In this document: piece by piece, positions 1 through 9,685 of the stretch
Numbering within the stretch: position 1 is the first letter of the stretch
How the letters are laid out: the number at the start of each line of letters is the position of its first letter
Source: JACDHG01 sp963811585
GTDB taxonomy: Bacteria > Actinomycetota > Actinomycetes > Propionibacteriales > Nocardioidaceae
Direction of reading: 5' to 3'
Assembly (NCBI GenBank): GCA_963811585.1
Contig: CAWERR010000008.1
Span: 248,001-312,000 of the forward strand
DNA length: 64,000 nucleotides
The notes under the pieces: generated by a model
Database searches by the model: none
What the model was told of the DNA's origin: nothing
Seen by the model: only the letters and a program-made list of their open reading frames with translations
Translations under genes and position numbers: made by a program

Positions 1-190
1 ACCCGACACCGCGGAAGTCCTGCATCGACCGGAAGGACTGACCGGTGTCGGAGTAGGGGTACAGCACACCTTGCGTGGCCAGCACGTCCCGGTTCTTGAA
101 GAGCACGTTCTGCAGGTACGTCGTTCCCGTCTTGGGCGCGCCCACGTGGAAGAAGACCCGCTTGGCCGGGTCGCTCGCGGGGCTGGTCAT
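1..190 (-). CDS. Sulfotransferase-like protein, N-terminal part (runs off the window)
   Basis: Only the first 63 codons are inside the window. The reading from the ATG contains VGAPKTGTTYLQNVLF at about residues 16-31. This is the 5'-phosphosulfate-binding loop (PKTGTTYLQ) of PAPS-dependent sulfotransferases and of their bacterial relatives of unknown acceptor. The ATG shares 4 bases (ATGA) with the stop of the upstream gene on the same strand, so the two are probably co-translated. The neighbour has the same loop, which points to a tandem duplication. Substrate unknown. Proximity to a galactofuranosyltransferase suggests sulfation of a surface glycan, but that is inference. Confidence 0.8.
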   Translation of the reverse strand, partial: MTSPASDPAKRVFFHVGAPKTGTTYLQNVLFKNRDVLATQGVLYPYSDTGQSFRSMQDFRGVG

Positions 191-1278
191 CGGTTCCCTC
201 GGGGTCTCAGTGCGCGGATAAGGCGACGCGCCTCATGCCGCCCTTTCTCTGTCCGACTCGGGTCGGCGGTCAACACGGTCGCAAGCACTTCGACCGCCGC
301 GTCGGCCACCCTGCCCGTCTTCAGTCCTTTCACCGGCCCGAACGCGTCGTCTGCAGGGATGAGGTCGTCAAGATCGCCGACGATGTCGTACCCAGCCTCC
401 GCGAGCTGTCGGCGCACGGCGTCGGAGGTCTTGAGCACCTGATCGCGATGGCGGTTGGGGACGCGCAGCCGCTGACCGGCAGACCCGCGGTCGGCCAGCT
501 GGTTGAACCGGTTCTTCACCAGCCGCTCGTAGTCCGGCCAGCTGAGGTCCTCGGGCAAGACCACGTTGAGCCGTCGCAGCACTTCTGCTTCAGAGGTGGC
601 CAGTGACACGTTGGTGCGCGCGATGTTCATGTCGAACCCGTCGGCGTCGATGCCCAGCACTGCGCAGAACCGTTCCCACAACGCGTTGCTGTCGCCCGTT
701 CGCTGCGGAAGGGTGACGACGTGGATGTGGTCGGCAGGTAGATGCTTGCCCCATCGCGCCAGCACCTCCACAGCATTCTGCGCACTCCAGAACCTGTGGT
801 TCCCGCCGCCAGGCTGGTAGCTCAGCACGGCACGGAGGAAGCGGGGGTAGGTGCGCTTACGACGATTCTTGAGCGACTCCTGCCACACGGCTGGTATCTG
901 CCGGGCGAGATCACGCGCACCGTAGATGACATGCACTTGCGCCGGTTGCAGCGATCTCAGCGCTGTCTGGATATGTTCGGTGGACGCTGCAGCCAACACC
1001 TCGTGGGAGATCACCACCGACCGCGTGTTGCACGCCATCGTCTTCTTCGCCAGCTCGTCCCAAGCGCCCTCAGTCGCAGGGTCGTCATACCCGCCGAACG
1101 ACAGGCCGCGCAGGTCGAGCGCGGCGCGGAAGTGGTCGATCGGCCGACCTGGAAACGTCACTCCCTGCTCAGCAAGGCGTCTCTTGTTGCGCCACAAAGC
1201 CTCTTGCAGGTACGTCGTTCCCGTCTTCGGGGGACCGATGTGCAGATAAACGGTCGACGGGTGGCGGGGCACCCGCAC
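187..1278 (-). CDS. Sulfotransferase-like protein (363 aa)
   Basis: Reads HIGPPKTGTTYLQEALW near residues 13-29, the PAPS 5'-phosphosulfate loop, followed by a long alpha/beta body with no signal peptide, so a cytoplasmic enzyme is expected. The sequence VISHEVLAA around residue 90 and the IYGARDLARQIPAVWQ stretch around residue 115 fit the 3'-phosphate-binding region of this family (R-D-L-x-x-Q-x-P-A-x-W is typical of large bacterial sulfotransferase-like proteins). Its stop overlaps the start of the next, related gene by 4 bases. It is divergent from the galactofuranosyltransferase gene with 134 bases between starts. Acceptor unknown. The C-terminal 60 residues are basic and without recognised motif. 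Confidence 0.8.
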   Translation of the reverse strand: MRVPRHPSTVYLHIGPPKTGTTYLQEALWRNKRRLAEQGVTFPGRPIDHFRAALDLRGLSFGGYDDPATEGAWDELAKKTMACNTRSVVISHEVLAAASTEHIQTALRSLQPAQVHVIYGARDLARQIPAVWQESLKNRRKRTYPRFLRAVLSYQPGGGNHRFWSAQNAVEVLARWGKHLPADHIHVVTLPQRTGDSNALWERFCAVLGIDADGFDMNIARTNVSLATSEAEVLRRLNVVLPEDLSWPDYERLVKNRFNQLADRGSAGQRLRVPNRHRDQVLKTSDAVRRQLAEAGYDIVGDLDDLIPADDAFGPVKGLKTGRVADAAVEVLATVLTADPSRTEKGRHEARRLIRALRPRGNR

Positions 1279-1412
1279 ATGTTAGTGCCCTGCCGTGCGC
1301 CCCTCGTCTGGTCGCAGTCTCCAGGCGCGCGCGCCGCTCGCGAACGAACGGCGCACCAGAGCCCCACTGATACCGTGAGGGCCGTTCTTCCGCCCAGATC
1401 CGAGGATTTACT

Positions 1413-3485
1413 TTGTCTGACACCGCCGAGGCTCCGTTGCGAACTGCCGAGGGCACGCCAACATCTGCCCGCAGCCTGCGCATCGTCCAGCGGACCATCA
1501 TCCGCGTCGATCAAGAGCTCGACATCCGCCCGCTGTACGTCAATGGGTTGTCAGGTTTCGGTGGTGGTGAGAGCACCTCGCGGCAGTCAGGTGCCGGCGG
1601 CGACATCGAAGAGGACCGACCTGTCGGGCGCAAAGGGTCGAAGAAGAGTGAGTACGACGAGACCGCTACCGACGTAGTCGAGGGCCTGAGCGGGTTCGGC
1701 GAGATCACCGCGAAGGGCGCCGTCGCGAAGCCGGAGCATCGACTGACTTTCGGCACCTACTTCAACGCGTTCCCTGCCAGCTATTGGCGGCGTTGGACCA
1801 ACCTGGAGACGGTGAAGCTCGTCGCCACCATCTCGGGGCACGGGACGCTGCTCGTCTATCGATCCACCGCCAAAGGTCATGTGCAGCGCGCCGACGCCGC
1901 AATCGTCAACACGTCCAAGCGGCTGAGGGTGGAGTTCGACCTGCCGCTCAAGCCGTTCATCGACGGCGGCTGGTACTGGTTCGACATCGAAGGGGGCGAC
2001 AGCACGTTGACGCTCCACTCAGCTGAGTGGGGCTTCGAGACCGATGACGCCACGGTCGGGACCGTGTCGATCGGAATCACGACGTTCAACCGGCCAGACT
2101 TCTGTGTCGACCAACTCGTCAAGCTGGCCGAGCAACCCGCTGTCCTCGACCTCCTCGACGAGATCATCGTCGTCGACCAGGGCACCCAGAAGGTTGCCGA
2201 CCATGAGCTCTACGCAAAGGCCGCTGCTGATCTCGGGCCTAAGCTGCGGCTGATCGAGCAGGGAAACCTCGGTGGTTCGGGCGGCTTCTCCCGGTCGATG
2301 GACGAGGCCGCGAGCAAGGGCAGCGCAGACTACGTCTTGCTGCTTGACGACGACGTGGTCTGCGAGCCTGAGGGCATCCTGAGGGCCGTCGCGTTCGCCG
2401 ATCTGGCCAAGCACCCCACGATCGTGGGCGGGAACATGTTCAGCCTCTACGACCGCACGGTGATGCACGCCTATGGCGAGACGGTCGCCAAGTGGCGTTG
2501 GTTCTGGGGTCCCGCACCGAAGACTCGCCACAGCCACAACTTCGCCAAGCACGCGCTGAGGTCGACCAAGTGGCTGCACCGCCGAGTCGACGTCGACTAC
2601 AACGGTTGGTGGATGTGCCTCATCCCTACCCAAGTCATCCGCGAAGTCGGCTTGGCGCTCCCCATGTTTATCAAGTGGGACGACGCAGAGTTCGGCCTGC
2701 GTGCGGGCGATTCCGGCTACTCAACAGTGACCCTGCCCGGTGTCGCCGTCTGGCACGTGCCGTGGCACGAGAAGGACGACACGATCGACTGGCAGGCCTA
2801 CTTCCATCGCCGCAACCGGATCGTCGCGGCGCTCCTGCATTCGCCGTACGAGCGCGGCGGCAAGCTGGTGCGCGAGAGCTTCGAGACGCAGGTCAAGCAT
2901 TTGGTGTCGATGCAGTACGCGCCGGCCGAGATGGGGCTGATGGCGATCGAGGACATCCTCGAGGGTCCGCAGCGCATGCACCGGGATATGCGTGAGCGGC
3001 TTGGCGAGCTCAACACGCTGCGTAAGGAGTACGACGACTCGATCGCCAAACCTGACCTTGACTTGTTCCCCAAGGCGCGTCGCAAGAAGCCACCGCGTCG
3101 GGGCAAGTCGCCGACCGCACCGACCGGGCTTGTCGGGCTGGGCAAGTCGATGGTGGTCGGCACCCTCCGACAGGTGCTGCCGGTGCGCGACCTGGCGAAG
3201 GAGCACCCGGAGGCCAACATTCCCCACATCGACCTCAAGTGGTGGCGGCTCGCACAGTTCGACTCGGCGCTCGTCTCGTCAGCCGACGGCACATCCGCCG
3301 CCTGGTACAAGCGGCATCCCGACAAGTTCCGCGACATCTTGTCTCGCTCCATCACGCTGCACACGCGGCTAGCGCGCGAATGGCCCCAGCTCGCCGAGCA
3401 GTACAAGCAAGCGCTGCCCGAGCTGACGTCTCCAAAGACGTGGCACGAGACCTTCGAGACCTCGGACGGCAAGCCGGACCTGTAG
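1413..3485 (+). CDS. glfT2: Galactofuranosyltransferase GlfT2-like (galactan polymerase)
   Basis: Strong resemblance to mycobacterial GlfT2, which polymerises cell-wall galactan from UDP-galactofuranose at the inner membrane face. An N-terminal beta-sandwich (about residues 1-215) includes FGTYFNAFPASYWRRWT. A GT-A domain follows, with the TFNRPDFCVDQL start, the metal-binding LLLDDDVV (D312-D314), IKWDDAEFGLR (D423-D424, predicted catalytic) and VWHVPWHEKDD (H448). At 690 aa it is longer than the roughly 640 aa mycobacterial enzyme. Most of the excess is a Gly/Ser/charged insertion at residues 45-105. The start is a TTG giving MSDTAEAPLR, and no better start lies upstream. It stands alone between divergent sulfotransferases and topA. 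GlfT1 and the galactopyranose mutase are not in the window. Confidence 0.9.
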   Translation: MSDTAEAPLRTAEGTPTSARSLRIVQRTIIRVDQELDIRPLYVNGLSGFGGGESTSRQSGAGGDIEEDRPVGRKGSKKSEYDETATDVVEGLSGFGEITAKGAVAKPEHRLTFGTYFNAFPASYWRRWTNLETVKLVATISGHGTLLVYRSTAKGHVQRADAAIVNTSKRLRVEFDLPLKPFIDGGWYWFDIEGGDSTLTLHSAEWGFETDDATVGTVSIGITTFNRPDFCVDQLVKLAEQPAVLDLLDEIIVVDQGTQKVADHELYAKAAADLGPKLRLIEQGNLGGSGGFSRSMDEAASKGSADYVLLLDDDVVCEPEGILRAVAFADLAKHPTIVGGNMFSLYDRTVMHAYGETVAKWRWFWGPAPKTRHSHNFAKHALRSTKWLHRRVDVDYNGWWMCLIPTQVIREVGLALPMFIKWDDAEFGLRAGDSGYSTVTLPGVAVWHVPWHEKDDTIDWQAYFHRRNRIVAALLHSPYERGGKLVRESFETQVKHLVSMQYAPAEMGLMAIEDILEGPQRMHRDMRERLGELNTLRKEYDDSIAKPDLDLFPKARRKKPPRRGKSPTAPTGLVGLGKSMVVGTLRQVLPVRDLAKEHPEANIPHIDLKWWRLAQFDSALVSSADGTSAAWYKRHPDKFRDILSRSITLHTRLAREWPQLAEQYKQALPELTSPKTWHETFETSDGKPDL

Positions 3486-3596
3486 CCCGCCTTCAGCTCG
3501 GGGATCACTGGGGGTTGTACGGTCGCGCTACCGTTTCCTCGCAGTAACGACCGAACGACCGACACCTAGCACCCGACCGGACAGGAGCATCCCTCC

Positions 3597-6251
3597 GTGG
3601 CAGCTGAAGGACACAAGCTCGTCATCGTGGAGTCGCCTGCCAAGGCGCGCACGATCTCGGGCTTCCTCGGCCAGGGGTATGTCGTCGAGTCGTCGATCGG
3701 GCACATCAGGGACCTCCCCGACAAGGCCGCCGACATCCCGGCCAAGTACAAGGGCGAGTCATGGGCACGCCTCGGCGTCAACGTCGACGACGGCTTCACG
3801 CCGGTCTACGTCGTGCCCAGGGACAAGCGGCCGCAGATCGCCAAGCTCCGGTCGTTGCTCAAGGGCGCCGACGAGCTCTATCTCGCTACCGACGAAGACC
3901 GCGAAGGCGAGGCCATCGCGTGGCACCTGCTCGACGAGCTGAAGCCCACGGTGCCCGTACGCCGGATGGTGTTCCACGAGATCACCCCGCACGCGATCCA
4001 GGAGGCTGTTGCCAACCCGCGTGACATCAACGAGGACCTCGTCGAAGCCCAGGAGGCGCGCCGGATCCTCGACCGCCTCTACGGCTACGAGGTTTCGCCG
4101 GTGCTGTGGAAGAAGGTGATGAGCGGTACGTCGGCCGGACGCGTCCAGTCGGTGGCGATCCGGCTCGTCGTCGACCGCGAGCGGGAGCGGATCGCGTTCC
4201 GCGCAGCTTCCTACTGGGACCTCGAGGCGACGTTTGACGCCGGAGAGCACAAGACGCCGCAGACCTTCCCGGCCAAGCTGACGGCTGTCGACGGCATGCG
4301 GGTCGCGCAGGGTCGCGACTTCTCGTCGGTCGGGACGCTCAAGGAGGGCGCCGCGGTTGTCCACCTCGACGAGGCTCGCGCCAGCGCTCTTGCGGCCGGC
4401 CTCCGGGACCAGTCCTTCGCCGTACGCTCCGTGGAGTCCAAGCCCTATCGCCGCTCGCCGTACGCACCGTTCCGCACGACGACGATGCAGCAGGAGGCCT
4501 CGCGCAAGCTCGGCTACGGGGCGGCGCGCACGATGCAGGTGGCGCAGCGGCTCTACGAGAACGGCCACATCACCTATATGCGCACCGACTCGGTCACCCT
4601 GACCGGCACGGCGATCAACGCGGCGCGTGCTCAGGTCCGCGAGCTGTACGGCGCCGACTACCTGCCCGCGAAGCCCCGGACCTACCAGAGCAAGGTGAAG
4701 AACGCGCAGGAGGCCCACGAGGCGATCCGCCCGTCGGGCGAGAGCTTCCGTACGCCGGCCCAGACCGGGTTGAGCGGCGACGAGTTCCGGCTGTATGAGC
4801 TGATCTGGATGCGCACCGTGGCATCACAGATGAAGGATGCCGAGGGCCGATCGGTGTCGGTGCGGATCGGTGCCGGCGCGACCAGTGGCGAGGACTGCGA
4901 GTTCTCCGCGAGTGGCCGCGTGATCACGTTCCACGGATTCCTCAAGGCGTACGTCGAAGGGCACGACGACCCGGACGCCGACCGCGACGACCGCGAGACC
5001 CGGCTCCCCGACGTCGCGGAAGGCGACGCACTGACCGTGGCGGAGCTCGAGTCGGCCGGCCACGAGACGAGGCCGCCAGCCCGATACACCGAGGCCACCT
5101 TGGTGCGCGAGCTCGAGGAGCGCGAGATCGGGCGCCCGTCGACATACGCCTCGATCCTCGGGACGATCCTCAGCCGCGGTTACGTCTACAAGAAGGGCAC
5201 GGCGCTGGTGCCGGCCTGGCTGGCGTTCGCCGTCGTGCGGTTGCTCGAGCGGCACTTCACACGTCTCGTCGACTACGGCTTCACCGCGGGGATGGAGGAC
5301 ATCCTCGACGAGGTGGCCGCCGGTCGCCGTGACTCCACGAGCGAGCTGGCGGAGTTCTACTTCGGGTCGGACAAGCAGGAAGGGCTCAAGAGCCTGGTCA
5401 CGGGGCTCGGCGACATCGACGCCCGTGAGCTGTCGACGTTCCCCATCGACGAAGGGATCGTTCTCCGAGTCGGTCGCTACGGGCCATACGTCGAAGGCCC
5501 CGACGAGACGCGGGCCAACGTCCCCGAAGACCTGCCGCCGGACGAGCTGACACTTGAGAAGGCGAAGGAGCTGCTCGCCAACCCGTCGGGCGCCGAGCAC
5601 GAGCTGGGGGAGGACCCCTCGACCGGCAACGTCGTGGTCGCGAAGAACGGCCGCTTCGGCCCCTACGTCACCGAAGTGCTGCCCGACACCGCTCCCAAGA
5701 ACGCCAAGCCTCGGACGTCGAGCCTCTTCAAGACGATGTCGCTCGACACGATCACCCTCGACGAGGCGCTCAACCTGCTCAAGCTCCCACGAGTGGTGGG
5801 TGTCGAGCCGGCGTCCGGTGAGGAGATCACGGCGCAGAACGGCCGCTACGGTCCCTACCTGAAGAAGGGCACGGACTCGCGCTCGATTGACTCCGAGGAG
5901 CAGCTGCTCTCTATCACTCTCGATGAGGCGCAGGCCATCTACGCCCTGCCGAAGCAGCGCGGGCGTCAAGCGGCGTCCGCACCGTTGAAGGAGCTCGGGC
6001 CTGACCCCGCCAACGGGCAGCCCGTCGTGGTGAAGGACGGCAGGTTCGGCCCCTACGTCACCGACGGGGAGTTCAACGCGACGCTGCGCAAGGGCGACGA
6101 GGTAGACACGATCACGATCGAGCGGGCGGCGGAGCTGCTGGCCGACAAGCGTGCCAAGGGTCCTGCCCCCAAGAAGCGTGCAGCCAAGAAGACAGCCAAG
6201 AAGTCGACCGCCAAGAAGGCGCCAGCGAAGAAGCGCGCCGCCACCAAGTAG
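3597..6251 (+). CDS. topA: DNA topoisomerase I
   Basis: Type IA topoisomerase that relaxes negative supercoils through a 5'-phosphotyrosine intermediate. The Toprim domain occupies residues 6-120, with the acidic triad motif TDEDREGE at 98-105. The active-site tyrosine is Y327 in ITYMRTDSV. The core ends near residue 600. It is followed by actinobacterial-type C-terminal repeats (each with N/K-G-R-F/Y-G-P-Y) and a lysine/alanine tail (AKKRAAKKTAKK) instead of zinc ribbons, as in mycobacterial TopA. 884 aa is normal for the lineage. The GTG start is preceded by AGGAG at a 9-base spacing. Downstream lie tmk and holB, an arrangement shared with other actinobacteria. Confidence 0.97.
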   Translation: MAAEGHKLVIVESPAKARTISGFLGQGYVVESSIGHIRDLPDKAADIPAKYKGESWARLGVNVDDGFTPVYVVPRDKRPQIAKLRSLLKGADELYLATDEDREGEAIAWHLLDELKPTVPVRRMVFHEITPHAIQEAVANPRDINEDLVEAQEARRILDRLYGYEVSPVLWKKVMSGTSAGRVQSVAIRLVVDRERERIAFRAASYWDLEATFDAGEHKTPQTFPAKLTAVDGMRVAQGRDFSSVGTLKEGAAVVHLDEARASALAAGLRDQSFAVRSVESKPYRRSPYAPFRTTTMQQEASRKLGYGAARTMQVAQRLYENGHITYMRTDSVTLTGTAINAARAQVRELYGADYLPAKPRTYQSKVKNAQEAHEAIRPSGESFRTPAQTGLSGDEFRLYELIWMRTVASQMKDAEGRSVSVRIGAGATSGEDCEFSASGRVITFHGFLKAYVEGHDDPDADRDDRETRLPDVAEGDALTVAELESAGHETRPPARYTEATLVRELEEREIGRPSTYASILGTILSRGYVYKKGTALVPAWLAFAVVRLLERHFTRLVDYGFTAGMEDILDEVAAGRRDSTSELAEFYFGSDKQEGLKSLVTGLGDIDARELSTFPIDEGIVLRVGRYGPYVEGPDETRANVPEDLPPDELTLEKAKELLANPSGAEHELGEDPSTGNVVVAKNGRFGPYVTEVLPDTAPKNAKPRTSSLFKTMSLDTITLDEALNLLKLPRVVGVEPASGEEITAQNGRYGPYLKKGTDSRSIDSEEQLLSITLDEAQAIYALPKQRGRQAASAPLKELGPDPANGQPVVVKDGRFGPYVTDGEFNATLRKGDEVDTITIERAAELLADKRAKGPAPKKRAAKKTAKKSTAKKAPAKKRAATK

Positions 6252-6344
6252 AGCCTTCTTGCGTCCGTGCCGGCGCGCGCTATCGCGGCCGCTCGCACGG
6301 ACGTTGCGGGGTGAGCGACGCGGCTGGCTCACTAGGCTGACGAG

Positions 6345-8369
6345 GTGGCCGACGTCTCTCGCAGCAGCACCCCGCGCGGGGTCTTGTCGATCGTTGCGTT
6401 CAGGCGGCTGTGGATCGGCCTCGGCCTGTCCAGTCTCGGGGACTGGCTCGGTCTGCTTGCGTTGACGGCGATGGCCGGAGCACTCGCCCCCGACAGCTAC
6501 GCCAAGCAGAACTTCGCCATCGCCACGGTGCTGTTCCTCCGCGTGGCGCCCGCTCTCGTGCTGGGTCCGTTCGCCGGGTATGTCGCCGACCGTCTCGACC
6601 GTCGCTGGACGCTCATCATCGGTGACGTCCTGCGTGGTGCCGTCTTCATCACGATCCCCATCGTCGGCACCCTCGAGTGGGTGTTCGTGGCCACAGTGAT
6701 CATCGAGGCGATCACCCTCGTGTGGCTGCCTGCGAAGGACGCCACGATTCCCAACCTGGTGCCGCGGAGCAAGCTCGAGGCGGCCAACCAGGTCTCGATC
6801 GCGACGACGTACGCCTCAGCCCTGCCGGCGGCCGGCATCTTCATCGTGCTCTCGCTGGTCACCAAGGGCGTCCACTCATCCCTCGGCTGGCTCGACGATC
6901 CGGTCACGCTGTCGCTCTGCTTCAACGCGGCGTCGTTCATCGTCTCGGGGTTGGTGATCGCCACCCTGCACGACATACCCAAGGGATCGTCGATCGCGCC
7001 GGGTGAGCGCACCGGAGTGTTCGCGGTCATCAAGGACGGCTGGTCCTACGTCTTCGGCACCCCGGTCATCCGCGGCCTCGTCATCGGGATCACCGGCGCG
7101 TTTGCCGCCGGCGGCGTCGTCATTGGGCTCGCGAGGGTGTATGTCGGCGACCTCGGCGGAGGTGATCCCGGATATGGTCTGCTGTTCGGCGCGGTCTTTG
7201 CCGGGCTGGGGCTCGGGATGTGGCGTGGTCCGCGGTTCATTGCAGCCATGTCGCGACGGCGGCTGTTCGGCTTCTCCCTGACGGTGGCGGGTCTGATGCT
7301 GGCCGTGGTCGCGCTCGTCGCCAACCTGGCACTCGTCACGGTCGTCACGGTCGGGCTCGGCTTCTTCGCCGGCACGGCCTGGATCACGGGCTACACGCTG
7401 CTCGGCCTTGAGGTCGAGGACGCGTTGCGGGGGAGGACTTTCGCCTTTGTGCAAACGCTTGTGCGGCTGTCGCTGAGCCTGGTGCTTGCGCTGGCGCCGC
7501 TGGCCGCCGGTCTGATCGGCGAGCACCGGGTGTCGATCAAGGATGACGCCGTCCTCGACTACAACGGCGCGGCGATCACGATGTTCGTGTCAGCGGTGAT
7601 CTTGGTGATCGTCGGTGTGCTCTCCTACCATCACATGAACGATCGACCGGGCACGAGCATCCGCAGTGAGCTGAGGCAGTCCTTGAAACGAGACACCAAG
7701 GTCTACACCAACCATGGCCTCTTCGTGGCGTTCGAGGGCGGCGAGGGGGCCGGGAAGTCTACCCAGGCACGGCTCCTGCATGACTGGCTCGTGGGCGACG
7801 GCTACGACGTCGTACTCACGCATGAGCCAGGCGACACGGCTGTCGGTAAGACGATCCGGACCATCGTCCTGTCACCCGAGACCGGAGCGCTCGACGACCG
7901 AGCCGAGGCACTGCTGTATGCCGCCGACAAGGCCGAGCACCTCGACAAGCTCGTGCGGCCGGCCCTGGCGCGTGGTGCGGTGGTGATCACCGACCGGTAC
8001 GTCGACTCGACCCTCGCCTACCAAGGCGCCGGGCGTGACCTGGCGGCCGACGAGGTCGAGGAGATCGCTCGCTGGGCCACGGCCGACCTGCGGCCGCATC
8101 TCACCGTGCTGCTCGACGTCGCTCCTGAGCATGGCTTCGGCCGGTTCGACACCCACGACCGGCTGGAGGCTGAGCCGGTCGCTTTTCACGAGCGGGTGCG
8201 AGCATCCTTCCTGGCCCTTGCCGACGCCGACAAGGACCACTACCTGGTCGTCGACGCACACCTCGAGCGGGAGGCGATCGCGGCAGCCGTCCGCGAGCGC
8301 ATGCACGAGCTGCTCCCGCTCGCTGATCGCCACCGCGTGGGCGACCTCACCGACGAGGTCGACGCATGA
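6345..8369 (+). CDS. tmk: Fused MFS transporter / thymidylate kinase
   Basis: One uninterrupted 674-residue frame joins two proteins. Residues 1-435 are a 12-helix-type major facilitator with the DRLDRRW loop after the second helix, as in MFS-3 (enterobactin-exporter-like) permeases. After a short linker (about 436-455) comes a complete dTMP kinase: P-loop FEGGEGAGKST at 462-472, HEPGD, ITDRYVDSTLAYQGAGR and the LID region. The kinase makes dTDP for DNA synthesis. The facilitator's substrate is unknown. The GTG start lies about 90 bases after topA. The stop overlaps the holB ATG by 4 bases, so translation is coupled to a replication gene. No frame break or internal start with a good ribosome site was seen at the junction, so the fusion looks real. 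Confidence 0.93.
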   Translation: MADVSRSSTPRGVLSIVAFRRLWIGLGLSSLGDWLGLLALTAMAGALAPDSYAKQNFAIATVLFLRVAPALVLGPFAGYVADRLDRRWTLIIGDVLRGAVFITIPIVGTLEWVFVATVIIEAITLVWLPAKDATIPNLVPRSKLEAANQVSIATTYASALPAAGIFIVLSLVTKGVHSSLGWLDDPVTLSLCFNAASFIVSGLVIATLHDIPKGSSIAPGERTGVFAVIKDGWSYVFGTPVIRGLVIGITGAFAAGGVVIGLARVYVGDLGGGDPGYGLLFGAVFAGLGLGMWRGPRFIAAMSRRRLFGFSLTVAGLMLAVVALVANLALVTVVTVGLGFFAGTAWITGYTLLGLEVEDALRGRTFAFVQTLVRLSLSLVLALAPLAAGLIGEHRVSIKDDAVLDYNGAAITMFVSAVILVIVGVLSYHHMNDRPGTSIRSELRQSLKRDTKVYTNHGLFVAFEGGEGAGKSTQARLLHDWLVGDGYDVVLTHEPGDTAVGKTIRTIVLSPETGALDDRAEALLYAADKAEHLDKLVRPALARGAVVITDRYVDSTLAYQGAGRDLAADEVEEIARWATADLRPHLTVLLDVAPEHGFGRFDTHDRLEAEPVAFHERVRASFLALADADKDHYLVVDAHLEREAIAAAVRERMHELLPLADRHRVGDLTDEVDA

Positions 8370-9535
8370 CGGTGTGGGACGACCTAGTCGGACAGGACGA
8401 CGTAGTCGCCCAGCTCGAGGCAGCCGTCGTCGGTGCCGGTCAGGCGTTGCAGGGCGAGCCGGGCGCGGCGATGACCCATGCCTGGCTGTTCACCGGACCA
8501 CCTGGCTCCGGCCGGTCGAATGCCGCCCGAGCTTTCGCCGCTGCTTTGCAGTGTGAGCGAGGGGGGTGCGGTGAGTGCCTGGCCTGCCGCACGGCGCTCG
8601 CTGGGTCGCACGCAGACGTCACCTCGCTCGTCACCGAGAAGGCTCAGCTCACTCTCGACCCGACGAAGGAGGCGGTCCGGCTGGCCGCCCTCGCACCGGC
8701 CAACCGGCGGTGGCAGGTCATGATCGTCGAGGACGCCGACCGGCTCAACGACAACGCCGCCAACGCTCTGCTCAAGAGCATCGAGGAGCCACCGCCACGG
8801 ACAGTCTGGCTGCTGTGCGCGCCAGCTGTCGAAGACGTGCTGCCGACGATCCGGTCGCGCTGCCGGGCACTGGTGCTCCGCACGCCGCCTACCGACGCCG
8901 TGGCGGCATACCTCACCAGGCGCGACCAGGTTCCCGACGCCTTGGCGACGTTCGCCGCTCGCGCCTCCCAGGGGCATATCGGCCGCGCACGCGCGCTCGC
9001 GCTCGACGAGGCCACCCGCAACCGACGCCGTGAAGTGCTGCAGATCCCCCGACAGCTCAGCGACCTCGGCTCGTGCCTCAACTCCGCCGCCAACATCGTC
9101 GACGCCGCCACCGAGGAGGCAAAGCCGCGCAGCGACACCCTCGACGCAAGCGAGCAGGCCGACCTCGACATGACGTACGGCGCCGGCACTCGCGGCATCA
9201 AGGCGACCGGTCTGGCCGCCGCCCAAAAGGCGCTCCAGGCTGACCAGCGGCAGCGGGCAAAGCGGTTCGTCAAGGACGCAATCGACCGGTCACTCCTCGA
9301 CCTCGCGTCGTTCTATCGAGATGTCGTGTCGGTGCAGCTCGGGTCGTCGTCAGAGCTGGTCAACGAGGAGCACCGCCTCGACATCGACACGATGGCGCGC
9401 GCGACCACGGGCGAGGCGACCACGAGCCGGCTGATGGCGATCTTCGAGACCCGCGAGCTGCTGGAGGGCGAGATCGCCCCGCTACTCGCACTCGAGTCAC
9501 TGATGATCTCGCTGCGCGGCGCTCCCGAAGTGTGA
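8366..9535 (+). CDS. holB: DNA polymerase III subunit delta'
   Basis: Clamp-loader subunit that works with DnaX and HolA to load the beta clamp. Present are a P-loop of altered type FTGPPGSGRSN near residue 45 (delta' subunits do not hydrolyse ATP), the zinc-binding cluster CERGGCGECLACR just after it, the degenerate Walker B IVEDADRLNDNAANALLKSI, and the IRSRCRALVL sensor-1/SRC region. 389 aa is typical of actinobacteria. It starts inside the tmk stop codon (ATGA), so the two are translationally coupled. Confidence 0.95.
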   Translation: MTVWDDLVGQDDVVAQLEAAVVGAGQALQGEPGAAMTHAWLFTGPPGSGRSNAARAFAAALQCERGGCGECLACRTALAGSHADVTSLVTEKAQLTLDPTKEAVRLAALAPANRRWQVMIVEDADRLNDNAANALLKSIEEPPPRTVWLLCAPAVEDVLPTIRSRCRALVLRTPPTDAVAAYLTRRDQVPDALATFAARASQGHIGRARALALDEATRNRRREVLQIPRQLSDLGSCLNSAANIVDAATEEAKPRSDTLDASEQADLDMTYGAGTRGIKATGLAAAQKALQADQRQRAKRFVKDAIDRSLLDLASFYRDVVSVQLGSSSELVNEEHRLDIDTMARATTGEATTSRLMAIFETRELLEGEIAPLLALESLMISLRGAPEV

Positions 9536-9685
9536 GGTCGGACCCTCAGGTCCAGCGTTGCCTGGCGGCCATCAAGACCCTGTGGACGTGTGGTGGGCCA
9601 GACCCGAGTGCGACGTACGCTGGGGTCCTCGTTGCTGCCCCAGGCTTAAGCATCATCGGTCACGCCCTCACGGAGGACTCCTTCT

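Noticed and set aside
742..1677. Long plus-strand frame opposite the sulfotransferase gene
   Set aside because: Antisense shadow running into the glfT2 start; low complexity and no recognisable motif.
4824..6332. Open frame of about 500 codons on the minus strand opposite topA
   Set aside because: Produced by high third-position GC of topA; composition is Arg/Val/Leu filler without motifs.
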